Of a stretch of 64,000 bases of DNA, positions 1 to 9,133 are shown in pieces. The DNA is from Thermohalobaculum sp039030715. Lineage in GTDB: Bacteria; Pseudomonadota; Alphaproteobacteria; Rhodobacterales; Rhodobacteraceae. The translations under genes and the position numbers were made by a program. The stretch spans positions 71,742 through 135,741 of the forward strand of contig JBCCDU010000001.1 in NCBI GenBank assembly GCA_039030715.1. The letters are read 5' to 3'. Position 1 is the first letter of the stretch; the number at the start of each line of letters is the position of its first letter. The notes under the pieces were generated by a model that was given only the letters and a program-made list of their open reading frames with translations, did not search any database and was not told where the DNA came from.

Positions 1-1269
1 GGGTTTCGCACCCTCCAGCCCATGGTCGGAGATCAGCCCCATCAATCGCTCGCGCGCACCCTCGGAATAGGAGGCGATCACCACCGGTCCCGCATCCGCG
101 CGGTGGCGAATATACTCGACCAGCTTGTCGAACAGGTTCACCCCCTCCTGCTGACGCTCCGGCGCGAAGCTGCGCCCGGCGCGCCCGCCCGCATCGATCA
201 CGCCCGGTCCCAGTGGCAGCTTGCGTGCGGTGAAGCGCCGGGTGGACCGGTCGGCCAGCATGGCCTTCCAGGCCGTTTCGTCCAGATAGAGCATCTCTGG
301 CGGGCATGGTTGATAGGGCACCGCCCCGCGTCCCGCGATGCGCGTGGCCTCGATCCGGGCCTCGTAGTGATCAACGACCATGGCGGCTCGGGCGGCCAGT
401 GCCTCCTCCAACCGATCATCCATGGTAACGGGCGCGCCGGGCAGATAGTCGAACAGCGTCTCCAGCCGCTCATGAAACAGCGGCAGCCAATGTTCCATCC
501 CCTGATGCTTGCGCCCCTCGCTCACCGCCTCGTAGAGCGGATCGTCCCGCCGCGCGGCCCCGAACGTGGCGCGATAGCCGGTACGAAACCGCGTCACGGC
601 CTCGTCTCCCAGAATAACTTCAGAGGCTGGCGCAAGCTCGACCCGCGTCACGGTCTCGATGGTGCGCTGGGTTTCGGGGTCGAACCGCCGCGCGCTCTCC
701 ATGACGTCGCCAAAGAAATCCAGCCGGACAGGATAGCTCTCGCCAGGTGGGAAAATATCTATGATCCCGCCCCTTACGGCGAAATCCCCATGCTCCGTGA
801 CAGTCGAGGCGCGGTTGAAGCCCATCCGCGCCAGCCAGGCGGTCAGCGCATCGATATCCACGATCTGCGCCGTCTCAGCGATGAAACTCGCCTCGGCCAC
901 CGTCGCCGCCGCGGGCAGGCGCTGGGTCGCCGCATTCAGCGTCGTCAGGATCACCGCCGGCCGGTCGAAACCGTCGGCGAGCCCCGCCAGGACCGCCATC
1001 CGCTCCGCCGAAATCTCGGGGTTCGGTGACACTCGATCATAGGGCAGGCAATCCCAGGCCGGAAAAACCATCACCGGCAGTTCCGGCGCGAAGATGCCCA
1101 AAGCCTCCGCCAACGCGGCAGCACGCGCATCGTCGCGGGCGACATGAATCAGCGGGCCGCCCGTTTTGACGACCTGATCGGCGATCAGCTTGGCATCCCA
1201 GCCTTCGGGCGCACCACAAACCGTGACGGCGCCCGGGGCGGTTTCCCCGTGCGTGTTTTGCATATCCAT
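1..1269 (-). CDS. mfd: Transcription-repair coupling factor Mfd, N-terminal part (runs off the window)
   Basis: The visible 423 residues are the N-terminal UvrB-like and linker part of Mfd, the ATP-driven translocase that removes stalled RNA polymerase and recruits UvrA. The segment FPAWDCLPYDRVSPNPEI, followed by repeated UvrB-homology stretches (FPPGESYPVRLDFFGD), is typical of the family. The RNA polymerase-interacting, helicase and C-terminal domains lie beyond position 1. The start is the upstream ATG of a close in-frame pair (1269 and 1263); neither has a clear ribosome binding site. It is divergent from hemB. Confidence 0.93.
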   Translation of the reverse strand, partial: MDMQNTHGETAPGAVTVCGAPEGWDAKLIADQVVKTGGPLIHVARDDARAAALAEALGIFAPELPVMVFPAWDCLPYDRVSPNPEISAERMAVLAGLADGFDRPAVILTTLNAATQRLPAAATVAEASFIAETAQIVDIDALTAWLARMGFNRASTVTEHGDFAVRGGIIDIFPPGESYPVRLDFFGDVMESARRFDPETQRTIETVTRVELAPASEVILGDEAVTRFRTGYRATFGAARRDDPLYEAVSEGRKHQGMEHWLPLFHERLETLFDYLPGAPVTMDDRLEEALAARAAMVVDHYEARIEATRIAGRGAVPYQPCPPEMLYLDETAWKAMLADRSTRRFTARKLPLGPGVIDAGGRAGRSFAPERQQEGVNLFDKLVEYIRHRADAGPVVIASYSEGARERLMGLISDHGLEGAKP

Positions 1270-1453
1270 GGCGCGGGAGGTAGCGGAGCGAACCGCCAAA
1301 TACAACCGCCCTGCCCGTACCCTGCCTGCCGCGATCAAGCCGCTGCGCGCCAGGGGGGCGGGTGGGGGCGGGCGGCGGCTTGGTCGCGGCAGGCGGGGGC
1401 TTGCGCGCGCCCATGGCCCATGGCACCAGAGAGAAAAATCACGAGGGACAGCC

Positions 1454-2449
1454 ATGCAGCCACCAGCCCCCTTCCCCGCCCTGCGCCCGCGCCGCCTGCG
1501 CCAGGCGCCCTGGATCCGCTCGATGGTGGCGGAAAACACGCTCAGCCCTGCCGACTTCATCTGGCCCTGCTTCGTGATCGAGGGCGAAAACCGCACCGAG
1601 GCAATCGAAACCATGCCCGGGGTCGAACGCCTGAGCGTCGACCGTCTGGTGGCCAAGGCCGAGGAAGCGGCAGAGCTGGGCATCCCCGCCATCGCGATCT
1701 TTCCCAACACGCCGAACGCCCTGAAAACCCCGGGCGCCGAAGAAGCCTGGAACCCCGACAATCTGGTCAACACCGCCACCCGCGCCGTCAAGGCCGCGGT
1801 GCCGGAGATCGGCATCATGCTGGATGTCGCGCTCGACCCTTATAATTCCGACGGCCATGACGGATTGGTCGATGGAGAGCGTATCCTGAATGACGAAAGC
1901 CTGCTGGCGCTGGAGAAGCAGACCCTGGCCCAGGCCGAAGCGGGTGCGGACATCATGGGCCCCTCCGACATGATGGACGGCCGGGTCGGCGTGATGCGCC
2001 GGGCGCTCGAGGAGAATGATTTCCAGAACGTGACCATCATGACCTATGGCGCGAAGTACGCCTCGGCCTTCTATGGCCCGTTCCGCGACGCGGTCGGCTC
2101 GGGCGGCGCGCTCAAGGGCGACAAGAAAACCTATCAGATGGACCCGGCCAATACCGACGAGGCGCTGCGCGAGATCGCGATGGATCTGGAGGAAGGCGCC
2201 GATATGGTCATGGTCAAACCCGGGATGCCGTATCTGGACATCTGCCAGCGGGTTTCCTCGGAATTCAAGGTGCCGACCTTCGCCTACCAGGTCAGCGGAG
2301 AATACGCGATGCTGCGCGCTGCCATGGGCAATGGCTGGCTGGATGGCCGCGCCGGGATGCTCGAAAGCCTGATGGCCTTCAAACGCGCCGGCTGCAGCGG
2401 CATCCTCACCTATTTCGCGCTGGAGGCCGCGAGGGTCCTCAAGGAATGA
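1454..2449 (+). CDS. hemB: Delta-aminolevulinic acid dehydratase (porphobilinogen synthase)
   Basis: This enzyme condenses two 5-aminolevulinate molecules to porphobilinogen in cytoplasmic tetrapyrrole synthesis. The 331-residue protein has the usual family length. It carries the substrate-binding region TYGAKYASAFYGPFRDA and the Schiff-base lysine segment MVKPGMPYLD, plus the conserved GPSDMMDGRV motif. The ATG at 1454 is preceded by GAGGGA, so the much longer upstream reading frame was not used. Its stop overlaps the start of the next gene (ATGA), so the deaminase gene is probably translationally coupled. Confidence 0.96.
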   Translation: MQPPAPFPALRPRRLRQAPWIRSMVAENTLSPADFIWPCFVIEGENRTEAIETMPGVERLSVDRLVAKAEEAAELGIPAIAIFPNTPNALKTPGAEEAWNPDNLVNTATRAVKAAVPEIGIMLDVALDPYNSDGHDGLVDGERILNDESLLALEKQTLAQAEAGADIMGPSDMMDGRVGVMRRALEENDFQNVTIMTYGAKYASAFYGPFRDAVGSGGALKGDKKTYQMDPANTDEALREIAMDLEEGADMVMVKPGMPYLDICQRVSSEFKVPTFAYQVSGEYAMLRAAMGNGWLDGRAGMLESLMAFKRAGCSGILTYFALEAARVLKE

Positions 2450-2859
2450 CATACCTGCCGCCTCCCTCGGATGCGGAGCTGATCGATCTGGCGATGGCGT
2501 TGGTCAGGCCGCGCAGCCTGAGCCCGACAGCCGAGGCCGGATCGGTGGGATGTGTGCTCGTCTCGGGCAGCAACGCACTCTATCGCGGCGTTTGCATCGA
2601 CACGGCCTGCAGCTTGGGCTTCTGCGCCGAGCATACCGCGATCGGCGCCATGATCACGGCGGATGAGAGCCGGATCAAAACCATCGTCGCCGTCTCGCAT
2701 CGCGATGGCGGACGCGTCGTTCCGCCCTGCGGACGCTGTCGCGAACTGATCTGGCAGGTGGATACGCGCAACCGCGACACACGCGTGATCGCAGGCCCGA
2801 ACGAGGTGGTGCCGTTATCCACTCTCTTGCCCAGACATTGGCTCGACCCCGCAGAATGA
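2446..2859 (+). CDS. Cytidine deaminase-like zinc hydrolase
   Basis: A 137-residue protein of the cytidine deaminase fold. The zinc site is readable: C-A-E-H (the Glu is the proton shuttle) followed by P-C-G-R-C about 35 residues later. Length and motif order match small cytidine or blasticidin-S-type deaminases, but the substrate cannot be read from sequence. The gene overlaps both hemB and the following acetyltransferase by four bases, so the three genes form one translation unit. Confidence 0.8.
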   Translation: MTYLPPPSDAELIDLAMALVRPRSLSPTAEAGSVGCVLVSGSNALYRGVCIDTACSLGFCAEHTAIGAMITADESRIKTIVAVSHRDGGRVVPPCGRCRELIWQVDTRNRDTRVIAGPNEVVPLSTLLPRHWLDPAE

Positions 2860-3491
2860 CCCACCTGCCCGACATATCGCCCGCGAATATCTGGCGCGAG
2901 GGCGATGGCTGGATGCTGGTCCATCCGATCCCGCCGGGATGGGAGGCCGCCGTGGGCGACTATTCTGTCCGGAGGCGCAAGTCGCTCAGCAAGATCGTAG
3001 GCGACGAGGACGCGCGCGCCGATTTGCTCGCGACCCCGATGCGGGTGGATCGGATCTGCGCTGTGGTGATGGAGGGTCAGGTGGTCGGCTGCCTCTCCTA
3101 CCGCATGGACGGTGCGGGCTCGGTCCAGCCAATCTGGGCGCGGTATCGCGAGACCTACGGGGCGATCTCGGGCAGTATCCGCTATTTCCTCACTCAGCTC
3201 ACGCTCTATCGCGGCAGGCCGCAGGATCTCTATATCGAAGGGTATGCCGTCGCGCCCGAGACACGGGGCAAGGGCCTGGGCAAGGCGCTTCTGGAATGGC
3301 TGAGCGCCGAGGTCATCCGCCACGGCAAATCCGGTTGGCGGACCGAAATGCCCCAGGGCCACGAAGCCGCCGCCCGGGCCTATGAACGCTTTGGCGCGCG
3401 CGAGCAGCGCAAGATCTGGCTCGGCCCCCTGGTGTGGCTTCTAGGGTCGCGGGTGATCACGCTTTACCGCTGGACCCCGCCCGGCGACTGA
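2856..3491 (+). CDS. GNAT family N-acetyltransferase
   Basis: A 211-residue acetyl-CoA-dependent acetyltransferase. The acetyl-CoA binding motif is the stretch VAPETRGKGLGKALLEWL, followed by the family's C-terminal beta strands. The start at 2856 overlaps the deaminase stop (ATGA) and is preferred over an in-frame ATG 18 bases upstream. Coupling to the deaminase suggests that both act on the same small molecule, but this is inference and the acceptor is unknown. Confidence 0.8.
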   Translation: MTHLPDISPANIWREGDGWMLVHPIPPGWEAAVGDYSVRRRKSLSKIVGDEDARADLLATPMRVDRICAVVMEGQVVGCLSYRMDGAGSVQPIWARYRETYGAISGSIRYFLTQLTLYRGRPQDLYIEGYAVAPETRGKGLGKALLEWLSAEVIRHGKSGWRTEMPQGHEAAARAYERFGAREQRKIWLGPLVWLLGSRVITLYRWTPPGD

Positions 3492-3545
3492 TCCCCTGGC
3501 GAAGCGGCACGGAACACCTATCTCTGAGGAGAACAGGAGATCCCG

Positions 3546-4676
3546 ATGCCGAAAAAAAACCACCGCCTGCCTTGCCTGGTCCTTGGCTTTTCCATTGCGC
3601 TGAACCTGAGTCCATTCGTCTCGGCCCAAACCAAGACGCTGGCGACGGATGTCGGTCAGGTCGCGGTTGAGCGCATGGTCGGCGGGCTCGACACGCCCTG
3701 GTCGCTCGCATTCCTGCCCACCGGCGGGATGTTGGTGACCGAGAGGGATGGCGCGCTGCTGTTCATCGGCGAGGATTGGACCAAAACCAGGGTCTCGGGC
3801 GTGCCGGAAGTCTATGCCTCCGGCCAGGGCGGCCTGCTGGACGTGGTCGCCGCCCGCGACTTCGCCGAGACGCGCGAGATCTTCCTCAGCTTTGCCGCCC
3901 CACGGCGCAGCGGCACCGCCACCAATCTGATCGCGGCGCGCCTCAGCGACGATCACAGCGCGTTGGAAAATATCCGCACCCTGTTCGCGCAGCCCGAAGA
4001 CCATGGCGGGCGCCACTACGCCGGGCGCATTCTGGAAGCACCGGACGGCACGATCTTTCTCACGCTGGGCGACCTGGCGGACCGCCCTCGCGTTCAGCGG
4101 CAGGACGCCTATAACGGCAAGCTGGTCCGGCTGAACCGCGACGGCACGGTGCCCGCGGATAACCCCTTCGCCAACGGCCCCTACAAGCCGGAAGTCTGGT
4201 CGGTTGGCCACCGCAATCCGCAGGGCCTGGCAATGGCGGAGGACGGCACCCTCTGGACCAACTCGCACGGCGCGCGCGGCGGCGACGAGGTGAACCTGAT
4301 CGAGGAGGGCAAGAATTACGGCTGGCCGGTGATCTCCTATGGCCAGCACTACACCTACCGGACCATCGGCGAGGGCACCGCCAAACCGGGGCTGGAGCAG
4401 CCCAAACATTATTGGGACCCCTCCATCGCGCCATCCGGCATGATGATCTATTCCGGCGAGTTGTTCCCGGAATGGCAGGGCGACCTGTTCATCGGATCGC
4501 TGAAATTCGATCTGATCTCGCGGCTCGACCACGACGGCGATGCGATCGCTGCCGAGGAGCGCCTGTTCGAGGGTGAGTTCGAACGCATCCGCGACATCCG
4601 CGAAGGGCCGGATGGGGCGATCTGGTTCCTCAGCGAAGGGGATGACGCGCTCTACCGCATCACCCCCGCCGAATAG
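3546..4676 (+). CDS. Periplasmic PQQ-dependent sugar dehydrogenase (soluble aldose/sorbosone type)
   Basis: A 376-residue secreted beta-propeller protein of the GSDH / soluble PQQ aldose dehydrogenase family, which oxidises sugars in the periplasm with pyrroloquinoline quinone. It begins with a signal peptide (about residues 1-28). Family segments include GLDTPWSLAFLP at the first blade, HGGRHYAGRI near the presumed active site and VGHRNPQGLA. A ribosome binding site (AGGAG) precedes the ATG. PQQ would come from the pqqABCDE operon in the same window. The real substrate is unknown. Confidence 0.87.
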   Translation: MPKKNHRLPCLVLGFSIALNLSPFVSAQTKTLATDVGQVAVERMVGGLDTPWSLAFLPTGGMLVTERDGALLFIGEDWTKTRVSGVPEVYASGQGGLLDVVAARDFAETREIFLSFAAPRRSGTATNLIAARLSDDHSALENIRTLFAQPEDHGGRHYAGRILEAPDGTIFLTLGDLADRPRVQRQDAYNGKLVRLNRDGTVPADNPFANGPYKPEVWSVGHRNPQGLAMAEDGTLWTNSHGARGGDEVNLIEEGKNYGWPVISYGQHYTYRTIGEGTAKPGLEQPKHYWDPSIAPSGMMIYSGELFPEWQGDLFIGSLKFDLISRLDHDGDAIAAEERLFEGEFERIRDIREGPDGAIWFLSEGDDALYRITPAE

Positions 4677-4678
4677 GG

Positions 4679-5365
4679 TCAGACCCGGCTGGTCACACCC
4701 ATCTTATAGATCAGGCCGCCCAGCACCCCGCCGGCCAGCGGCGCCACGATGAACAGCCAAAGCTGTGCCAGGGCATCCCCACCGACAAACAGCGCCGGGC
4801 CGATGGACCGCGCCGGATTTACCGAAGTGCCGGTGATCGGGATACCGACCAGGTGGATCATCACCAGTGTCAGTCCGATGACAACGCCCGCAAAACCCGT
4901 GGTAACCGTACCTTCATCGGTGACCCCCAGGATGACCGTCAGGAAGACCGCGGTTGCCACAACCTCGAAGATCAGCGCCGCCATCATGCCGTACTCGCCC
5001 AGATAGCCTGGCCCCCAACCGTTCTGCCCCAGCCCGCTGACAGCCACGTCATGCCCCGCGAGCTTGCCCGTCGCGATCAGATAGACCGCAAAGGCCGCCA
5101 CGATGGCCCCTGCGATCTGCCCCGCGACATATCCAAGAAAATCTCCCACCTCCAACCGGCCGGCAACCAGGGCGCCGATGGAAACCGCGGGGTTCAGATG
5201 CGCGCCCGAGATATGGCCGATGGAATAGGCCATCGCGACGACCGAGATACCGAAGGCGAAGCTGATTCCAACGAAGCCGATCCCGCTGCCTGCAAGCACC
5301 GCGCTGCCAACGCCGAAAAAGACAAGGGTGAAGGTGCCGATTGCCTCGGCGAGATACTTTTTCAT
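4679..5365 (-). CDS. aqpZ: Aquaporin Z (MIP family water channel)
   Basis: A 228-residue inner-membrane channel with six hydrophobic helices and the two pore motifs NPA at residues 58-60 and 183-185. The aromatic/arginine filter context (NPARSIGPALF) fits a water-selective aquaporin rather than a glycerol facilitator. The start at 5365 has GGAG six bases upstream; two in-frame ATGs further out lack this. It ends two bases from the convergent sugar dehydrogenase gene. Confidence 0.93.
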   Translation of the reverse strand: MKKYLAEAIGTFTLVFFGVGSAVLAGSGIGFVGISFAFGISVVAMAYSIGHISGAHLNPAVSIGALVAGRLEVGDFLGYVAGQIAGAIVAAFAVYLIATGKLAGHDVAVSGLGQNGWGPGYLGEYGMMAALIFEVVATAVFLTVILGVTDEGTVTTGFAGVVIGLTLVMIHLVGIPITGTSVNPARSIGPALFVGGDALAQLWLFIVAPLAGGVLGGLIYKMGVTSRV

Positions 5366-5547
5366 GACATTCTCCATGACGAACACTGAATCCCACCCGG
5401 ATCGACAGGCTTACGCGACTTCGCGACCGTAACAAGGCGGAACACGCAAAGCATTGCGACGAACCGGCCGCGATCTGGGGCAAATGGCGCCCGATTGCGG
5501 CAGGAAACCCCTTGGCGCTTCCGCGCGACGACGCTAGCGTCCGCGCC

Positions 5548-6648
5548 ATGACACGATTTACCCCTTTGGTCGACAGCCTGCCCGCGACCATCCCCTTCGT
5601 CGCGCCGGAGGAGAGCGAGCGCCAGCGCGGACGCCCCTTTGCCGCCAGACTTGGCGCGAATGAAAGCGTCTTCGGCCCCTCGCCCAAAGCCATCGAGGCC
5701 ATGGCCCGCGCCGCCGCCGAAAGCTGGCAATATGGCGACCCGGCCAGCCACGACCTGCGCAATGCCTTGGCGGACCATCACGCCATCCCGGCCGACGCGA
5801 TCCGGATCGGCGAGGGGATCGACGGGCTGCTTGGCCTCGCCGTGCGCCTGACGGTGGCGCCCGGCGATGTGGTGGTCACCTCCGCCGGTGCCTACCCGAC
5901 CTTCAACTACCACGTGGCGGGCTTCGGCGGGCGGCTGGAAACCGTGCCCTATCGCGAGGATCACGAGGATTTGGAGGCACTGGCCGACGCCGCGCACCGG
6001 CATGGCGCGAGGCTTGTCTACCTCTCCAACCCCGACAACCCGATGGGCACCTGGCATAGGGCCGAGGCGGTCCAGAAACTGATCGAGACGCTGCCCGCCG
6101 ATTGCACCCTCTGCCTCGACGAGGCCTATATCGAGTTCGCACCGCAAGGCACCTCGCCCACAATCGATCTGGACGAGACGCGGGTTCTGCGCTTTCGCAC
6201 CTTCTCCAAGGCGCGCGGCATGGCGGGTTTGCGCATCGGCTATGTCATCGGCACGCCGCCGCTTGTCGCCGGGCTCGACCGCATCCGCAATCATTTCGGT
6301 GTCAACCGCGTCGCCCAGGCTGGGGCGCTGGCGGCGCTGGCCGATCAGGCGTACATGGTCGATGTCGCAAGACAGGTCGCGGCCAGCCGCGAGGAGATCG
6401 CCCGCATCGCTCGGGCGAACGGGCTGACCGCCCTGCCCTCCGCCACCAACTTCGTCGCGGTGGATTGCGGCGGCGATGGCGCCCTGGCTGCCCGCGTCGT
6501 GGCCGAGCTTGCCAATCGCGACGTCTTCGTGCGTATGCCGGGCGTCGCCCCGCTCAACCGCTGCATCCGGGTGAGTTGCGGCCCGGCCCGCGAAATGGCC
6601 CTGCTGGCCCAGGCCCTGCCCGAATCGATTCAGGCGGCTTCTGCCTAA
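5548..6648 (+). CDS. Histidinol-phosphate aminotransferase-like PLP enzyme
   Basis: A fold-type I, class I/II aminotransferase of 366 residues resembling HisC. Visible are LGANESVFGPSP near the N-terminus, the DEAYIEF segment, and the PLP lysine context FRTFSKARGMAGLRIGY. There are no his genes nearby, so it may act on histidinol phosphate, an aromatic amino acid or another substrate. The start is uncertain: ATG at 5548 is used, and an in-frame ATG at 5512 is possible; neither has a good ribosome binding site. Confidence 0.82.
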   Translation: MTRFTPLVDSLPATIPFVAPEESERQRGRPFAARLGANESVFGPSPKAIEAMARAAAESWQYGDPASHDLRNALADHHAIPADAIRIGEGIDGLLGLAVRLTVAPGDVVVTSAGAYPTFNYHVAGFGGRLETVPYREDHEDLEALADAAHRHGARLVYLSNPDNPMGTWHRAEAVQKLIETLPADCTLCLDEAYIEFAPQGTSPTIDLDETRVLRFRTFSKARGMAGLRIGYVIGTPPLVAGLDRIRNHFGVNRVAQAGALAALADQAYMVDVARQVAASREEIARIARANGLTALPSATNFVAVDCGGDGALAARVVAELANRDVFVRMPGVAPLNRCIRVSCGPAREMALLAQALPESIQAASA

Positions 6649-6680
6649 ATAAGGCAGCAAATTTGGCCCCTGCCTTATTT
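6647..6680. terminator. Inverted repeat AAATAAGGCAG / CTGCCTTATTT after the aminotransferase gene
   Basis: Perfect 11-base arms at 6647-6657 and 6670-6680 with a 12-base loop, starting inside the stop codon region of the aminotransferase gene. It could end that transcript, although no T-run follows. Because its core AAATAAGGC recurs as direct repeats downstream, it may instead be a protein binding site. Confidence 0.45.
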
Positions 6681-6692
6681 GAAGCCCTAGAA

Positions 6693-6709
6693 TGTATCAT
6701 TATGATACA
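6693..6709. promoter_or_regulatory. 17-base palindrome TGTATCATTATGATACA
   Basis: A perfect inverted repeat (TGTATCAT / ATGATACA) around a single central base, 299 bases upstream of the sulfotransferase start. Its size and symmetry are those of a binding site for a dimeric regulator. No adjacent regulator gene identifies the protein. Confidence 0.55.
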
Positions 6710-6750
6710 GTTTACGTAGAGTTATCCGCATTTTTCTCGCGCAAGTGGTA

Positions 6751-6781
6751 AAATAAGGCGTGCATTGGACGAAATAAGGCG
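6751..6781. repeat. Direct repeat AAATAAGGCG, two copies 21 bases apart
   Basis: Copies at 6751-6760 and 6772-6781, spaced 21 bases start to start, about two helical turns, so they face the same side of the DNA. The core also occurs at 6647 and, inverted, at 6672. This arrangement suggests cooperative binding of a regulator. Confidence 0.5.
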
Positions 6782-7007
6782 GCATTGTGGCAGTGTTCGG
6801 ATCGGCTGACAGGTTCTCCAGGCTTTGTCGCCATCCGGACCCCCACCCTCCCCGGTTGTTTCGTGTGCTGCAGTTACATTTGCCGCTTGCGGACGCCCTC
6901 GCCGTCCGCGGATCCGCGCAGGTTTCTGTCCCGACCCCGGCCAGCGCAATTGATTGCCGCCCGGTGCCCGTCTAGGGTCGCGCCAGTTTTTGGAGCGAGG
7001 TTGCCGG

Positions 7008-8093
7008 ATGGCCCATCCCCTGTGCGGAGCGGATCTTGGAACTCTGGCCGCAGTGTTTCGCGCTGGCGGCGCGCCTGACCGCTGGGCCAGCGCGCTGGGC
7101 GTCTGGGGCGCCGCCCTGGGCCGCGCACCCCTGTCGACGCTGGAGCATCTGATCGCGACCCCCAGCGCCCCGCGGCACGCGGAGATGCGCCCGCCGATCT
7201 TCATCCTCGGCCATTGGCGCTCGGGCACCACGCATCTCTACAATGTCATGAGCCTGGGCGAGTTCGGCTATGTCCCGCCGGTCGCCACGGGCCTGCCCTG
7301 GGACATGTTCGGCATCGCCCGCGCCCTGCGCCCGCTGCTCGAGCGCCAGTTGCCCGAAACGCGGTTTATCGACAACATTCCCGTCACGCCGACCAGCCCG
7401 CAGGAGGACGAGATCGCGATCGCGAACATGTCGCCCTATTCGTTCTATCATGGCATCTACTTCCCCCGCGCGTTCGACCGCCTGATCGACCGCGGGCTGT
7501 TCTTCGATGGCTGCGACCAGTCAGAAATCCAGGCCTGGCAGGCCCGTTTCATCCTGTTCCTGCGCCGGTTGGAGAAACATCAGGGCAAGCGGCTGCTGAT
7601 CAAGAACCCCACCTACACGGCCCGCCCGGCGATGCTGAAGCAGCTCTTCCCCCGGGCGAAATTCATCCATATCCACCGCAACCCGTTCGACGTCTTCCTA
7701 TCGATGCGGAACTTCTACACCAAGCTGCTGGCGGAGCTGGCACTGCAGGACGTCCCGCCAGAGGTGGATATCGACGCCACGATCCTGCGCGTCTATGCGC
7801 GCATGATGACGACATTCCAGGCCCAGACCGCAGGCTGGGACAGCCCAGATTTTGTCGAGCTGCCCTACGACCTGCTGGACCGCCAGCCGGTCGAGGCCCT
7901 GGCGCGCATCTATAATGGTTTGGAGCTGGACGGCTTCGACACCGCCCGTCCCCGCTTCGAAGCCTATCTGGAGGGTGTCAAAACCTTCCGCAAGAACAGC
8001 TTCAAGGGCGACCGGGACGCGGTGGACCTGGTCTCGCGCCACTGGGCCCCATGGATCGAGAAATGGGGCTATGCCGTGCCCCAGGCCGCATGA
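7008..8093 (+). CDS. PAPS-dependent sulfotransferase family protein
   Basis: A 361-residue cytoplasmic protein of the sulfotransferase fold. The 5'-phosphosulfate loop is GHWRSGTTHL at residues 68-77, and the 3'-phosphate region is the segment FIHIHRNPFDVFLSMRNFY. Such enzymes transfer sulfate from PAPS to a hydroxyl or amine of a lipid, sugar or peptide. The start at 7008 has GAGG upstream; an in-frame ATG at 6954 is less likely. Its stop overlaps the next start (ATGA), and that gene in turn overlaps hpnA, so a substrate related to hopanoids is possible but unproven. Confidence 0.8.
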   Translation: MAHPLCGADLGTLAAVFRAGGAPDRWASALGVWGAALGRAPLSTLEHLIATPSAPRHAEMRPPIFILGHWRSGTTHLYNVMSLGEFGYVPPVATGLPWDMFGIARALRPLLERQLPETRFIDNIPVTPTSPQEDEIAIANMSPYSFYHGIYFPRAFDRLIDRGLFFDGCDQSEIQAWQARFILFLRRLEKHQGKRLLIKNPTYTARPAMLKQLFPRAKFIHIHRNPFDVFLSMRNFYTKLLAELALQDVPPEVDIDATILRVYARMMTTFQAQTAGWDSPDFVELPYDLLDRQPVEALARIYNGLELDGFDTARPRFEAYLEGVKTFRKNSFKGDRDAVDLVSRHWAPWIEKWGYAVPQAA

Positions 8094-9133
8094 AACGCTG
8101 GCTGTTTTCGTTGTCTGGCCTGGTTCTGGTCGCGGCAGCGGTGGGTTGGCTCTGGTGGATCAACCCGCCCGAGGCCATGGCGAGCCGCTTCGGGGCCGAT
8201 CAATGTCAGCGCATCCAGGTTTTCGCCGCGGAACGCCCGGGCACGGCCGTGGTCGGGATTGAAGATATCGCGGTTCTGGACGATCGGACGCTCGTGCTCT
8301 CGGCCCATGACAGGTTCGATCCGTCGCAGCCAAATGGCGGCCTCTACCGTCTGGGCCTCGACACGGTCGCCGACGGGCAAGCCCGGGTCACCGAGTTCCT
8401 TCCGGCCGACCTGTTCGATGGCGAGTTGCGCCCGCACGGGATCGCGCTTTCGCCCGACAAGCAACGCATCGCGGTGGTCAACCGGCTGCGCAATGGCAAG
8501 GTCGCGCTCGAATTTATTGAGGCGATAGGCTCGGATCGCGCGCGGCGCCAGCGCAGCGTCAACGACGCGTTTTGCCGGGCGAACGATGTCGTCGTGCTCG
8601 ATGACGAAACAGCCGCCGTCACGCTCGACCGGCGCGCCTGCGATCCGGCTCCGGACGATCTTCTGGGGCTCTGGCCCACCGGCAGGATCGTCCTGGTATC
8701 CCTCGCGACGGGCGCGCCGATCCGGTCCAGCGAGGCTTTGGCCTTTCCCAATGGGATAACCCAGACCTGGGTGGCGGAGACGCGCGCCGGGCGGCTGACC
8801 GCCTGGGCGGGACCGCAAAGTGTCAATGGCAGGCTGGCAGACCCGATTGCCCTGCCGGGCGGGCCCGACAATCTCACCCGGGACGATGCGGGTGATCTGG
8901 TCGTGGCCCTGCACCCCTCGCTCTTGCGGCTCGCGCCCTATCGCTTTGGCTGGATAGATCATGCGCCCAGCCGGATCGCGCGTGTCGATCCCGAAACGCG
9001 AGAAGTGGAAATCCTGTTCGACGATCCCACCGGCACGCTATTCTCCGCAGCCACCACCGGCGTTCTCACCGGCGGGCGGCTGATCGCCGGATCGATGCGC
9101 GACAGCGGGCTGCTGATCTGCGAGCCGGCATGA
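8090..9133 (+). CDS. Membrane-anchored SMP-30/arylesterase-like beta-propeller protein
   Basis: A 347-residue protein with one N-terminal transmembrane segment (about residues 4-24) and then a region with the repeat pattern of a six-bladed propeller (EDIAVLDDRTLVLSAHD, PHGIALSPDKQRIAVVN). It resembles lactonase/arylesterase-like proteins. The catalytic role is not established; it may instead bind a ligand outside the membrane. It overlaps the sulfotransferase by four bases and hpnA by four bases, which points to one operon and matched expression. Confidence 0.65.
   Translation: MKRWLFSLSGLVLVAAAVGWLWWINPPEAMASRFGADQCQRIQVFAAERPGTAVVGIEDIAVLDDRTLVLSAHDRFDPSQPNGGLYRLGLDTVADGQARVTEFLPADLFDGELRPHGIALSPDKQRIAVVNRLRNGKVALEFIEAIGSDRARRQRSVNDAFCRANDVVVLDDETAAVTLDRRACDPAPDDLLGLWPTGRIVLVSLATGAPIRSSEALAFPNGITQTWVAETRAGRLTAWAGPQSVNGRLADPIALPGGPDNLTRDDAGDLVVALHPSLLRLAPYRFGWIDHAPSRIARVDPETREVEILFDDPTGTLFSAATTGVLTGGRLIAGSMRDSGLLICEPA

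Larger units (their letters stand above)
6649..7007. other. 359-base intergenic region upstream of the sulfotransferase operon
   Basis: No convincing coding sequence. The left half is AT-richer than its surroundings and holds a hairpin, a 17-base palindrome and several copies of AAATAAGGC, listed separately. The region probably contains the 3' end of the aminotransferase transcript and the promoter of the sulfotransferase operon. Confidence 0.6.

Noticed and set aside
22..1029. 335-codon plus-strand open frame at the left edge
   Set aside because: The opposite strand codes for Mfd; this frame has no recognisable protein.
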